Source of the DNA: an uncultured Acidobacteriota bacterium | GTDB taxonomy: Bacteria; Acidobacteriota; Terriglobia; Bryobacterales; Bryobacteraceae | Length of the DNA stretch: 8,324 nucleotides | Assembly: GCA_937952345.1 (NCBI GenBank) | Contig: CALFYN010000869.1 | Span: 1-8,324, forward strand | Reading direction: 5' to 3' | In this document: positions 1 to 5,336 of the stretch, one piece after another | Position numbering within the stretch: the first letter of the stretch is position 1 | How the letters are laid out: every line of letters starts with the position of its first letter | Translations under genes and position numbers: made by a program | The notes under the pieces: model-generated | What the model saw: the letters and a program-made list of their open reading frames with translations, nothing else | What the model was told of the DNA's origin: nothing | Database searches by the model: none

Positions 1-2
1 GG

Positions 3-212
3 CGGGGGAAGGATCGGGTGGATCTGGTTCGTCAGGAGTTCGCCGCTGGGTTCCAGTTTGTGGAACAACGGCGCGCAGCTTCGGTGGCGGAATTGGACAA
101 AGCGGCGGTGGAGGATGTGCTGGCTGCCATCTACAGGCCTTTGAGGGCAGCGCCGGTGGAGGCGATGACGGTCACCTTCAGCCTGGATTTGCTCGCCTTT
201 GAACCAGTTTAG
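3..212 (+). CDS. C-terminal fragment, possibly a SAM-dependent (RlmA-like) methyltransferase
   Basis: An open frame runs in from the left edge and ends at TAG (210-212), leaving about 69 residues, so the true start lies outside the window. The first in-frame GTG is at 18, but it has no ribosome binding site and is probably internal. The tail contains LDKAAVEDVLAAIYRPLR and then VTFSLDLLAFEPV. This arrangement, a helix followed by a final beta strand of the form xVTFSxDLLxF, resembles the C-terminus of RlmA-type 23S rRNA guanine methyltransferases and related class I methyltransferases. No SAM-binding motif is inside the window, so the family call is a weak inference from memory of the fold's end. 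The gene is convergent with the Uma2 gene on its right: the two stop codons overlap within 209-212. It could equally be the tail of an unrelated alpha/beta enzyme. Confidence 0.4.
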   Translation, partial: RGKDRVDLVRQEFAAGFQFVEQRRAASVAELDKAAVEDVLAAIYRPLRAAPVEAMTVTFSLDLLAFEPV

Positions 213-766
213 GGAAGCTGGGCGTATAACTCGCTGAGCGGAATTCCGACATCGATGGTTTCGATAACAGCCGTGGATTCGTTGCCTTCATAGGTGGACC
301 GCACCCACTTGTCATCCGGGAGTCGGCGGAAGACTTCGACGCGGGGCTGATCCTGTGCGATGAGAACGTATTCTTCAAACGATGGGAGTTGGCGGTAGAG
401 CTGAAACTTGCCGTTGTAGTCGTAGCCTTCGGTGGCGGGGGACAGGATTTCGAAGATGACCTTCGGGTTGGTAAGGCTGGGGTCGTTGGCGCTGGCGAGG
501 GTAGGCTGGCCACAAAAGACAACGAGGTCTGGATAGACATATTTGGCGGAGTTGACGCGGACTCGGGCAAGTGCGGCACTCCGGCACGGTGAACCAATAA
601 GGCGAGACCCCAGGCACGAACTCAGATTCGTGAGTAACATTGCGTGCGAGAGGCTGGCATCCACCATCGGGAAGACTTCGCCATCATGGTATTCCAGCGG
701 CCGCTCCGCTACTGCATCGGCGGTGAGATATTCTTCCAATGTCATTCTCGGAACCGGCAAAGCCAT
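209..766 (-). CDS. Uma2-family PD-(D/E)XK endonuclease-like protein, copy 1
   Basis: A 185-residue protein of the Uma2 family (DUF820 / PF05685), which has a restriction-endonuclease-like fold but unproven biological roles. The N-terminus MTLEEYL is followed by YHDGEVF (residues 26-32). The candidate metal/catalytic set is D80 in YPDLVVF, E106 in FEILSP and K120 in NGKFQLYRQ, with E30 as a possible accessory acid. The length is normal for the family. The frame is open further upstream to 922, but the ATG at 766 is chosen because it begins the conserved MALPVPRMTLEEYL, matches the neighbouring paralog's start, and sits 6 bp after a TACAAT element. There is no Shine-Dalgarno sequence. The gene lies 56 bp downstream of its paralog on the same strand, about 56% identical by hand alignment, and its TAA overlaps the stop of the convergent gene on the left. 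The family call is firm; a cellular function cannot be assigned. Confidence 0.88.
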   Translation of the reverse strand: MALPVPRMTLEEYLTADAVAERPLEYHDGEVFPMVDASLSHAMLLTNLSSCLGSRLIGSPCRSAALARVRVNSAKYVYPDLVVFCGQPTLASANDPSLTNPKVIFEILSPATEGYDYNGKFQLYRQLPSFEEYVLIAQDQPRVEVFRRLPDDKWVRSTYEGNESTAVIETIDVGIPLSELYAQLP

Positions 767-772
767 ATTCGA

Positions 773-778
773 ATTGTA
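773..778 (-). promoter_or_regulatory. -10 element of a probable leaderless promoter, Uma2 copy 1
   Basis: On the minus strand GGTACAAT is followed by six bases (TCGAAT) and then the ATG at 766. A -10 hexamer six bases before the start places transcription initiation at or next to the A of ATG, which is the leaderless geometry. No convincing -35 is visible and no purine-rich ribosome binding site lies within 15 bp. The same arrangement precedes the paralog. Inference from spacing only. Confidence 0.55.
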
Positions 779-822
779 CCGCCGCTTCCTATCCCAGGCG
801 CGGAACCTGGCCTGAGCGGAAA

Positions 823-1377
823 TCAAGGAAGCTGGGCGTAAAGTTCGTTGAGCGGGATCTGGATCTGGAGGCTTTCCAGAACCAGCGTAGCGTCCGGGCC
901 TTCGAATGTGAATAATGTCCAATTGCCAGGAGCGCGGCGGAACACCTCGACCTGTGTCCCCTCACGGGACAGCAGGACGTCCTCTTCCAGGGATTCGAGT
1001 TGGCGGTAGAGCTTGAATTTGGCGCCGTAATCGTAATCGTGCGTGCTGGGAGAGAGGATTTCGAAGACGACGTTGGGGTTGCTAACGCTGGAATCTTTTT
1101 CCGAGGTGAGCGCAAGCTGCCCGCAAACCACAGCCACGTCCGGGTAGAGGTATTGAACGGGACTTACGCGAACACGAAGGGCGCCATAGGTTGTGCAGCC
1201 GGAACCCTCAAGCCGCTGGTCGAGGGCACGGGCAAGCTTCACCGATAGTCTGGAATGCGCGGGCGTGGCGTCAAACGCGGGAAACACTTCGCCGTCATGA
1301 TATTCCAACGGGCGTTCCGCCACTTCATCCGCGGCGAGGTATTCTTCCACGGTCATCTTCGGGATGGGAACCGCCAT
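823..1377 (-). CDS. Uma2-family PD-(D/E)XK endonuclease-like protein, copy 2
   Basis: A 184-residue paralog of the adjacent downstream gene, with the same architecture. It has MTVEEYL near the N-terminus and YHDGEVF at residues 26-32. Candidate nuclease residues are D80 (YPDVAVV), E106 (FEILSP) and K120 (GAKFKLYRQ), at the same positions as in copy 1. Cysteines 61 and 85 are also shared by both copies. Both proteins end in LYAQLP. Residues 1-30 and the C-terminus are much more alike than residues 34-100. The ATG at 1377 is preceded by TACAAT exactly 6 bp upstream and by no ribosome binding site. The start lies 27 bp after the frr stop, with no terminator hairpin visible between them, so read-through from the translation operon is possible. 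The putative active site looks intact, so this is not an obvious pseudogene. Substrate and role are unknown. Confidence 0.88.
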   Translation of the reverse strand: MAVPIPKMTVEEYLAADEVAERPLEYHDGEVFPAFDATPAHSRLSVKLARALDQRLEGSGCTTYGALRVRVSPVQYLYPDVAVVCGQLALTSEKDSSVSNPNVVFEILSPSTHDYDYGAKFKLYRQLESLEEDVLLSREGTQVEVFRRAPGNWTLFTFEGPDATLVLESLQIQIPLNELYAQLP

Positions 1378-1383
1378 GCTTCG

Positions 1384-1389
1384 ATTGTA
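1384..1389 (-). promoter_or_regulatory. -10 element of a probable leaderless promoter, Uma2 copy 2
   Basis: The minus strand reads GGTACAAT, then CGAAGC, then the ATG at 1377. This is the same hexamer, the same 6-bp gap and the same lack of a Shine-Dalgarno sequence as in copy 1. A weak -35 match (CTGAAG) lies 18 bp upstream of the hexamer, inside the 3' end of frr. The element would let this gene be expressed independently of the translation operon immediately upstream. Confidence 0.55.
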
Positions 1390-1404
1390 CCGTGGAGGTA
1401 AGAG

Positions 1405-2001
1405 TTACTTCAGTTCGAGGATTTCCTTTTCCTTGGCCTGCGCGGCGGCGTCCAGCTTCTTGATTTCGGCATCGGTGAGCTTCTGGATTTCGTCGTGGGC
1501 GCGGCGGTCCTCATCCTCGCTGATTGCCTTGTCCTTGAGCAGCTTCTTCACCGCGTCGTTGGCGTCGCGGCGGATGTTGCGCAGGGCAACGCGGTGATCC
1601 TCGGCGATGTTGTGCAGATGCTTCACCAGTTCCTTGCGGCGATCCTGGGTGAGCGGTGGAATCGGCACGCGGATGATCTTGCCGTCGTTCATCGGATTCA
1701 GGCCGAGGTCGGCCGAACGGATGGCCTTCTCAATCGGCCCGATGGTGGATGCGTCCCAGGGCTGAACGGTAATCATCGCAGGCTCGGGAACATGCAGGTT
1801 GGCAAGCTGATTGAGAGGGGTGGGCGTACCGTAGTATTCCACCCTGATGCCATCGAGCAGATTCACCGAGGCACGCCCGGTGCGGATATTGCTCATCGAA
1901 TGCATCAGGTCGGCGATGACCTTCTCCATGCGGGTTTTTGCGCCCGCTTCCACTTCCTTCACTGACGGACCGGATTGGCCGGATGATTGTCCTGGTTTCA
2001 T
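1405..2001 (-). CDS. frr: Ribosome recycling factor (RRF)
   Basis: RRF acts with EF-G in the cytoplasm to split post-termination ribosomes. The translated protein has 198 residues and shows the family's landmarks: RTGRAS at 40-45, YYGTPTPLNQ around 57-65, the PPLTQDRRKEL segment at about 115-125, RNIRRDA, and a Lys/Glu-rich C-terminal helix of the three-helix bundle. The ATG at 2001 is preferred over an in-frame TTG at 2019 because GGAAGAGG (2010-2017) stands 8 bp before the ATG, the right distance for a Shine-Dalgarno sequence, and lies downstream of the TTG. Bacterial RRF is usually about 185 residues. The excess here is a Ser/Gly/Gln-rich N-terminal lead of about 13 residues. It is the last gene of the operon, 22 bp after the pyrH stop. 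No terminator is evident after its TAA. Confidence 0.96.
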   Translation of the reverse strand: MKPGQSSGQSGPSVKEVEAGAKTRMEKVIADLMHSMSNIRTGRASVNLLDGIRVEYYGTPTPLNQLANLHVPEPAMITVQPWDASTIGPIEKAIRSADLGLNPMNDGKIIRVPIPPLTQDRRKELVKHLHNIAEDHRVALRNIRRDANDAVKKLLKDKAISEDEDRRAHDEIQKLTDAEIKKLDAAAQAKEKEILELK

Positions 2002-2009
2002 TTGTTTGG

Positions 2010-2017
2010 CCTCTTCC
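2010..2017 (-). promoter_or_regulatory. Ribosome binding site that fixes the frr start
   Basis: GGAAGAGG on the minus strand lies 8 bp upstream of the ATG at 2001. It overlaps the codons that would follow an alternative TTG start at 2019, which argues for the shorter frr product. Confidence 0.7.
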
Positions 2018-2023
2018 AATAAT

Positions 2024-2731
2024 CTAACGGATGATCGTACCGACGGGCTCGCCCATCGACATTCGCATTATATTTCCTGCGACGGTGAGATTGAAAACCT
2101 GAATGGGGAGTTTGTTGTCGCGGCACATGGCGACGGCGGAGGCATCCATCACCCGGAGGGCCTGCGACAGCACTTCCTGAAACGTAATTTCGGTATAGCG
2201 CACGGCATCGGCGTGGACCATCGGATCCTTGTCGTAAACGCCATCGACACGAGTCGCCTTGGCGATGACTTCGGCGCCGATTTCGAGCGCACGAAGCGTG
2301 GCTGCGGTGTCGGTGGAGAAGTAAGGGTTCGAAGTGCCGGCTACGAAGATCACGATGCGCCCCTTTTCCAGATGCCGCACAGCGCGGCGCTGGATGTAAG
2401 GCTCGGCCACCTGATTCATGTGGATGGCCGTCATGACCCGTGTGGGAACGCCTTGCTTTTCCAGGGCATCCTGCAGGGCAAGACCATTGATGACCGTGGC
2501 CAGCATGCCCATGTGGTCGGCAGCCACACGGTTCATGTTGCGTGCGGCGGCATTGACTCCGCGGAAGAAGTTTCCGCCGCCGACAACCAGTCCCAGTTGC
2601 ACGCCCTGTTTGACCACTTCCACCAGTTCGGCCGCAAGTGAACGGACTCGCTCGGGATCGATGCCGAAACCCTGGCCCGCGGCGAGAACCTCGCCGCTCA
2701 GCTTGAGGAGGATCCTGCGGTAAGCGGCCAC
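2024..2731 (-). CDS. pyrH: Uridylate kinase (UMP kinase)
   Basis: This is the cytoplasmic hexameric bacterial UMP kinase of the amino acid kinase fold. It phosphorylates UMP to UDP with ATP and is unrelated to eukaryotic UMP/CMP kinase. The protein is 235 residues, a normal length. Landmarks are KLSGE at 10-14, GGGNFFRG at 51-58, the nucleotide-binding stretch AGTSNPYFSTDTAA at 131-144, and DGVYDKDP at 163-170. The common form of the third motif is GTGNPFF; here the second Gly is Ser134, a modest departure. The frame extends upstream to 2812 inside tsf, but the GTG at 2731 begins the conserved AAYRRILLKLSGE and has GGCGGAG (2742-2748) about 10 bp upstream. That ribosome binding site overlaps the tsf stop codon, so translational coupling to EF-Ts is likely. 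Confidence 0.96.
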   Translation of the reverse strand: MAAYRRILLKLSGEVLAAGQGFGIDPERVRSLAAELVEVVKQGVQLGLVVGGGNFFRGVNAAARNMNRVAADHMGMLATVINGLALQDALEKQGVPTRVMTAIHMNQVAEPYIQRRAVRHLEKGRIVIFVAGTSNPYFSTDTAATLRALEIGAEVIAKATRVDGVYDKDPMVHADAVRYTEITFQEVLSQALRVMDASAVAMCRDNKLPIQVFNLTVAGNIMRMSMGEPVGTIIR

Positions 2732-2747
2732 GGTGTCTCGTCTCCGC

Positions 2748-3359
2748 CTATTCGGACGCCGGAGCGTCGCCGACTTTGAAGCGGACGAAACGGGCCACGC
2801 TGATGTTCTCACCGAGCTTGGCGATCTTGGTCTTGATCAGATCCTCGATCTTCATCGTGTTGTCCTTGATGAAGGGTTGGTCAAGGAGACAGATCTCTTC
2901 GTAGAACTTGGACATGCGGCCCTCGATGATCTTTTCCACCATCTTTTCGGGCTTGCCTTCGTTGAGTGCACGGGCGCGCTGGATGTCCTTTTCCTTTTCG
3001 ATGGCGGCGGCGGTGACATCTTCGCGGCGAATGAACTGCGGATCGGCGGCCGCGATCTGCATGGCGATATCCTTCACCAAGTCGTTGAAGTCATCCGTAC
3101 GGGCCACGAAGTCGGATTCGCAGTTCACTTCCACCATGACGCCGAGTTGCGAGCCGGAGTGGATGTAGCTGCCGATCACGCCCTGCTTGGTGGAACGCTC
3201 GGATTTCTTCGAAGCCGACGCGATACCACGCTTCCGAAGCACCACTTCCGCCCCGGCGACGTCGCCGTTGGCTTCTTTAAGCGCGGTCTTGCATTCCATC
3301 ATCCCGGCTCCGGTGCGGTCGCGGAGCTCTTTCACCATTTGCGCGGTGATTTCGGCCAT
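2748..3359 (-). CDS. tsf: Elongation factor Ts
   Basis: EF-Ts exchanges GDP for GTP on EF-Tu during elongation. The product is 203 residues. The N-terminal UBA-like domain carries RDRTGAGMMECKTALKEANGD (residues 13-33, the usual signature region), followed by the EF-Tu-contacting core with ESDFVAR at 81-87 (canonically TDFVAR). It is the short form with a single core subdomain, compared with about 280 residues in Escherichia coli, and ends after the conserved ARFVRFKVG. The ATG at 3359 has AAAGGA about 10 bp upstream. It lies 48 bp after rpsB and 16 bp before pyrH, the classic rpsB-tsf-pyrH-frr order. No intergenic attenuator hairpin is obvious in the 48-bp gap. Confidence 0.97.
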   Translation of the reverse strand: MAEITAQMVKELRDRTGAGMMECKTALKEANGDVAGAEVVLRKRGIASASKKSERSTKQGVIGSYIHSGSQLGVMVEVNCESDFVARTDDFNDLVKDIAMQIAAADPQFIRREDVTAAAIEKEKDIQRARALNEGKPEKMVEKIIEGRMSKFYEEICLLDQPFIKDNTMKIEDLIKTKIAKLGENISVARFVRFKVGDAPASE

Positions 3360-3407
3360 AATTCGTTAATCCTTTTCCTCTGAAATGCCTGGAGAAGTTC
3401 ATCGCCT

Positions 3408-4301
3408 CTAGGGACGGTAGCCGCTCAGCTCGTCTTCGGCTTCGGTGCGGCGGCGGCCCTTGATCGGCAACGCGGCCAAGTCGTCCTCAGAGAGGCTTTC
3501 GGCCATGAGTTGCTGCGAATACTGGGGATCGAGGTACTGGTTGATGTCGGCAGGCTCGGAACCCGCGTCTTCGGATGTAGTTTCCGTGTCGGGATGGATG
3601 GAGCCGAATTCGGCTTCGGTCACGCGCTGGCGGCCTTCGATGACGGCCTCGGCAATCTTGTTGGTGAAAAGACGGATCGCACGCAGCGCGTCGTCGTTGC
3701 CGGGAATCACGTAGTCCACCATGTCCGGGTCGCAGTTGGTGTCCACGACGGCGACAACGGGGATGCCGAGCTTCTTGGCTTCGGCAACGGCAATCGACTC
3801 CTTATTGGAATCGACGACGAAGAGCATATCGGGAAGGCCGGGCATGTCCTTGATGCCGGCGAGATTCGATTGCAGGTGCTTGCGCTCGCGCTCCAGACGG
3901 ATGATTTCTTTCTTGGCGCGGCCAACCCAGCCGTTTTCGGCGAGATCGTCGAGATCCTTCAGGCGGTTGATGGAGCGCTTCACAGTGACGAAGTTGGTGA
4001 GCAATCCACCGAGCCAGCGCTGATTCACGTAGTACTGGGTGCTGCGGGAAGCCTCTTCGGCAATCGCTTCCTGGGCCTGGCGCTTGGTGCCCACAAAGAG
4101 CACCGACTTGCCTTGCCCGGCCATCTCCTCGACGAACCGCATGGCATCCTTGAACAGCTTCAAGGTCTTCTGCAGATCGATGATGTAGATTCCGTTACGT
4201 TCGCCAAAGATGTATTCCTTCATCTTTGGATTCCAGCGCTTGGTCTGGTGCCCGAAGTGAACGCCCGCTTCGAGCAATTCTTTCATGGTAATGGACGGCA
4301 A
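3408..4301 (-). CDS. rpsB: 30S ribosomal protein S2, TTG start
   Basis: S2 is a late-assembling protein of the 30S subunit that binds near S1. The product is 297 residues. The globular S2 fold spans roughly residues 1-230: LLEAGVHFGHQTKRWNPKM at 9-27, IYIIDLQKT at 38-46, VLFVGTKRQAQ at 67-77, QRWLGGLLTN at 94-103, and VVDTNCDPDMVDYVIPGNDDA at 185-205. About 65 extra residues follow, rich in Glu, Asp and Ser and ending in GRRRTEAEDELSGYRP; Escherichia coli S2 has about 240 residues in all. The start is taken as TTG at 4301 because AAGGAG (4307-4312) lies 5 bp upstream and the result, MPSITMKELLEAGVHFGH, matches the usual S2 N-terminus. The next in-frame ATG at 4286 lies 20 bp from that site. 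The gene follows a 126-bp gap after rpsI that contains a strong structured element. Confidence 0.96.
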   Translation of the reverse strand: MPSITMKELLEAGVHFGHQTKRWNPKMKEYIFGERNGIYIIDLQKTLKLFKDAMRFVEEMAGQGKSVLFVGTKRQAQEAIAEEASRSTQYYVNQRWLGGLLTNFVTVKRSINRLKDLDDLAENGWVGRAKKEIIRLERERKHLQSNLAGIKDMPGLPDMLFVVDSNKESIAVAEAKKLGIPVVAVVDTNCDPDMVDYVIPGNDDALRAIRLFTNKIAEAVIEGRQRVTEAEFGSIHPDTETTSEDAGSEPADINQYLDPQYSQQLMAESLSEDDLAALPIKGRRRTEAEDELSGYRP

Positions 4302-4306
4302 AATGT

Positions 4307-4312
4307 CTCCTT
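4307..4312 (-). promoter_or_regulatory. Ribosome binding site selecting the TTG start of rpsB
   Basis: AAGGAG on the minus strand is 5 bp before the TTG at 4301 and 20 bp before the first in-frame ATG at 4286. It therefore supports the unusual TTG start. It lies 8 bp downstream of the foot of the leader hairpin. Confidence 0.7.
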
Positions 4313-4320
4313 CATAAGTT

Positions 4321-4387
4321 GGCCGGGCCCATTCCCGTTGGTTGCGTGCGGTCCAAAGCGAGATTTGCACGCACGGGATGCCCGGCC
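4321..4387 (-). promoter_or_regulatory. Structured rpsB leader, candidate S2 autoregulatory element
   Basis: In the minus-strand transcript the base of the stem is GGCCGGGC (4387-4380) paired with GCCCGGCC (4328-4321), 8 bp. Above a small internal loop, UCCCGU (4378-4373) pairs with ACGGGA (4338-4333). This continues directly on the 5' side into GCGUGC (4372-4367), which pairs with GCACGC (4349-4344). The 3' side carries a 5-nt bulge, AACCA. The 17-nt apical region can add a short AAA/UUU pairing. That gives 20 Watson-Crick pairs in nested order, ending just before the rpsB ribosome binding site. There is no U-run, so it is not an intrinsic terminator. S2 is known to regulate rpsB-tsf through its leader in Escherichia coli (Aseev and colleagues); a similar role here is inferred from position and structure. 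Confidence 0.6.
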
Positions 4388-4427
4388 TGGTTTCGTGTAG
4401 CCAAGAACGATTCTCCGAAAACGCCGC

Positions 4428-4823
4428 TTAGCGCTTGGAGAATTGGAACCTGCGGCGAGCGCCCTTCTGGCCGTACTTTTTGCGCTCGTGGGCGCGCGGG
4501 TCGCGGGTGAGAAAACCGAGGGACTTCAGCTTGCCGCGCAGCTCGGCGTTGAATTGCACGAGGGCGCGCGAGATGCCGAGACGGACGGCGCCGGCCTGTC
4601 CGTTGATGCCGCCGCCATTGGCGAGCACCAGGACGTCGAACTTGTCGGCCATCTCAGTGGCAAGCAGCGGCTGGCGGGCCATGGCCCGGGAAGCCGGCGT
4701 CGTGAAGTATGCTTCGATGTCACGGCCGTTGACCGTGATGGCGCCCTTACCGGGGCGCAGAAAAACGCGGGCAACCGCACTCTTGCGGCGGCCGGTACCC
4801 AGATGCTGAATCAGTCCTGCCAA
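4428..4823 (-). CDS. rpsI: 30S ribosomal protein S9, TTG start
   Basis: S9 is a 30S head protein whose C-terminal tail reaches the P-site tRNA. The 131-residue product shows the family pattern: GTGRRKSAVARVFLRPG at 9-25, ITVNGR at 29-34, ANGGGINGQAGAVRLGISRAL at 68-88, LTRDPRAHERKKYGQKGARR at 105-124, and the diagnostic QFSKR terminus. The start codon is TTG at 4823, giving MAGLIQHLGTGRRKSAV. A strong GAGGAG stands 7 bp upstream, inside the last codons of rplM, and no ATG is available nearby. Only 3 bp separate it from the rplM stop, so S9 and L13 synthesis is probably coupled, as in other bacteria where rplM-rpsI is a conserved pair. Confidence 0.97.
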   Translation of the reverse strand: MAGLIQHLGTGRRKSAVARVFLRPGKGAITVNGRDIEAYFTTPASRAMARQPLLATEMADKFDVLVLANGGGINGQAGAVRLGISRALVQFNAELRGKLKSLGFLTRDPRAHERKKYGQKGARRRFQFSKR

Positions 4824-4826
4824 AGT

Positions 4827-5267
4827 CTAACTCCTCAATTCTTGTGCCAACGGGGAGGGCTTCTGCGCACTGTGCGGATGCTTGTCGCCGGCGTAGACCT
4901 TGAGCTTTCGGTACATCTGATTGCCCAACTTGGTCTTCGGGAGCATGCCGCGAATGGCTTCTTCCACCATCTTCACAGGCCGCTCGGCACGTACTTTCTT
5001 GGCCTGGAGGCTGCGCAGTCCACCGGGATATCCCGAATGGTAGTGATAAATCTTCTGCTCTTCCTTGGAACCGGTGAGCCGGACCTTGTCCGCGTTGATC
5101 ACGATGACGTGGTCGCCGGCGTCCATGAAGGGCGTGAAAGTCGGTTTATGTTTGCCGCTGAGCACAAAGGCTGCTTTGCTCGCCAAGCGTCCCAACACGG
5201 CATTCTCAGCATCGATCACAAACCACGAGCGATCGATTTCATTCTTGGAAGGAAACTCCGTTTTCAT
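4827..5267 (-). CDS. rplM: 50S ribosomal protein L13
   Basis: L13 is an early-assembling 50S protein. The product is 146 residues, close to the usual 140-150. Landmarks are the N-terminal WFVIDAENAVLGRLAS (15-30), a central GDHVIVINADKVRLTGSKEEQKIYHYHSGYPGG (51-83), and the family signature with AIRGMLP (104-110), KLKVYAGDKHPHSAQKP (121-137). The ATG at 5267 has only a weak GGAG-type ribosome binding site about 13 bp upstream. It is the first gene of the six-gene translation operon. A promoter with a perfect -35 lies just upstream, overlapping the end of the GH3 gene, and predicts a leader of roughly 30 nt. No L13-type leader structure is apparent in that short leader. Confidence 0.97.
   Translation of the reverse strand: MKTEFPSKNEIDRSWFVIDAENAVLGRLASKAAFVLSGKHKPTFTPFMDAGDHVIVINADKVRLTGSKEEQKIYHYHSGYPGGLRSLQAKKVRAERPVKMVEEAIRGMLPKTKLGNQMYRKLKVYAGDKHPHSAQKPSPLAQELRS
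4831..4836 (-). promoter_or_regulatory. Ribosome binding site selecting the TTG start of rpsI
   Basis: GAGGAG on the minus strand lies 7 bp upstream of the TTG at 4823. It is embedded in the terminal Leu-Arg-Ser codons of rplM, which supports both the TTG start and coupling of the two genes. Confidence 0.75.
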
Positions 5268-5306
5268 ACAGACAGACGATCTCCGTTTGAACCCTGCAAA
5301 AGTTTT

Positions 5307-5336
5307 AGTTTACCGAACGCCACCGCCCACTGTCAA
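5307..5336 (-). promoter_or_regulatory. Sigma70-type promoter of the rplM-frr operon, inside the GH3 3' end
   Basis: On the minus strand a perfect -35 TTGACA (5336-5331) is separated by 18 bp from a TAAACT -10 (5312-5307, 4 of 6 to consensus). The predicted start of transcription is near 5300, about 33 nt before the rplM ATG. The -35 and spacer encode the last residues (LTVGGGVR) of the GH3 protein, and the first three bases of the -10 are its TAA stop codon. Assigned from sequence match and position only. Confidence 0.65.

Noticed and set aside
795..811. Hairpin CCAGG...CCTGG between the two Uma2 genes as a terminator
   Set aside because: The stem is only 5 bp with a 7-nt loop and no U-run follows, so it does not support termination.
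767..922. N-terminal extension of Uma2 copy 1 back to 922
   Set aside because: The extra 52 residues overlap the 3' end of the paralog, have no family similarity, and would bury the TACAAT element and conserved start.
2732..2812. N-terminal extension of UMP kinase to 2812
   Set aside because: The extension lies inside tsf, is Arg/Ser-rich without family similarity, and a ribosome binding site stands before the GTG at 2731.
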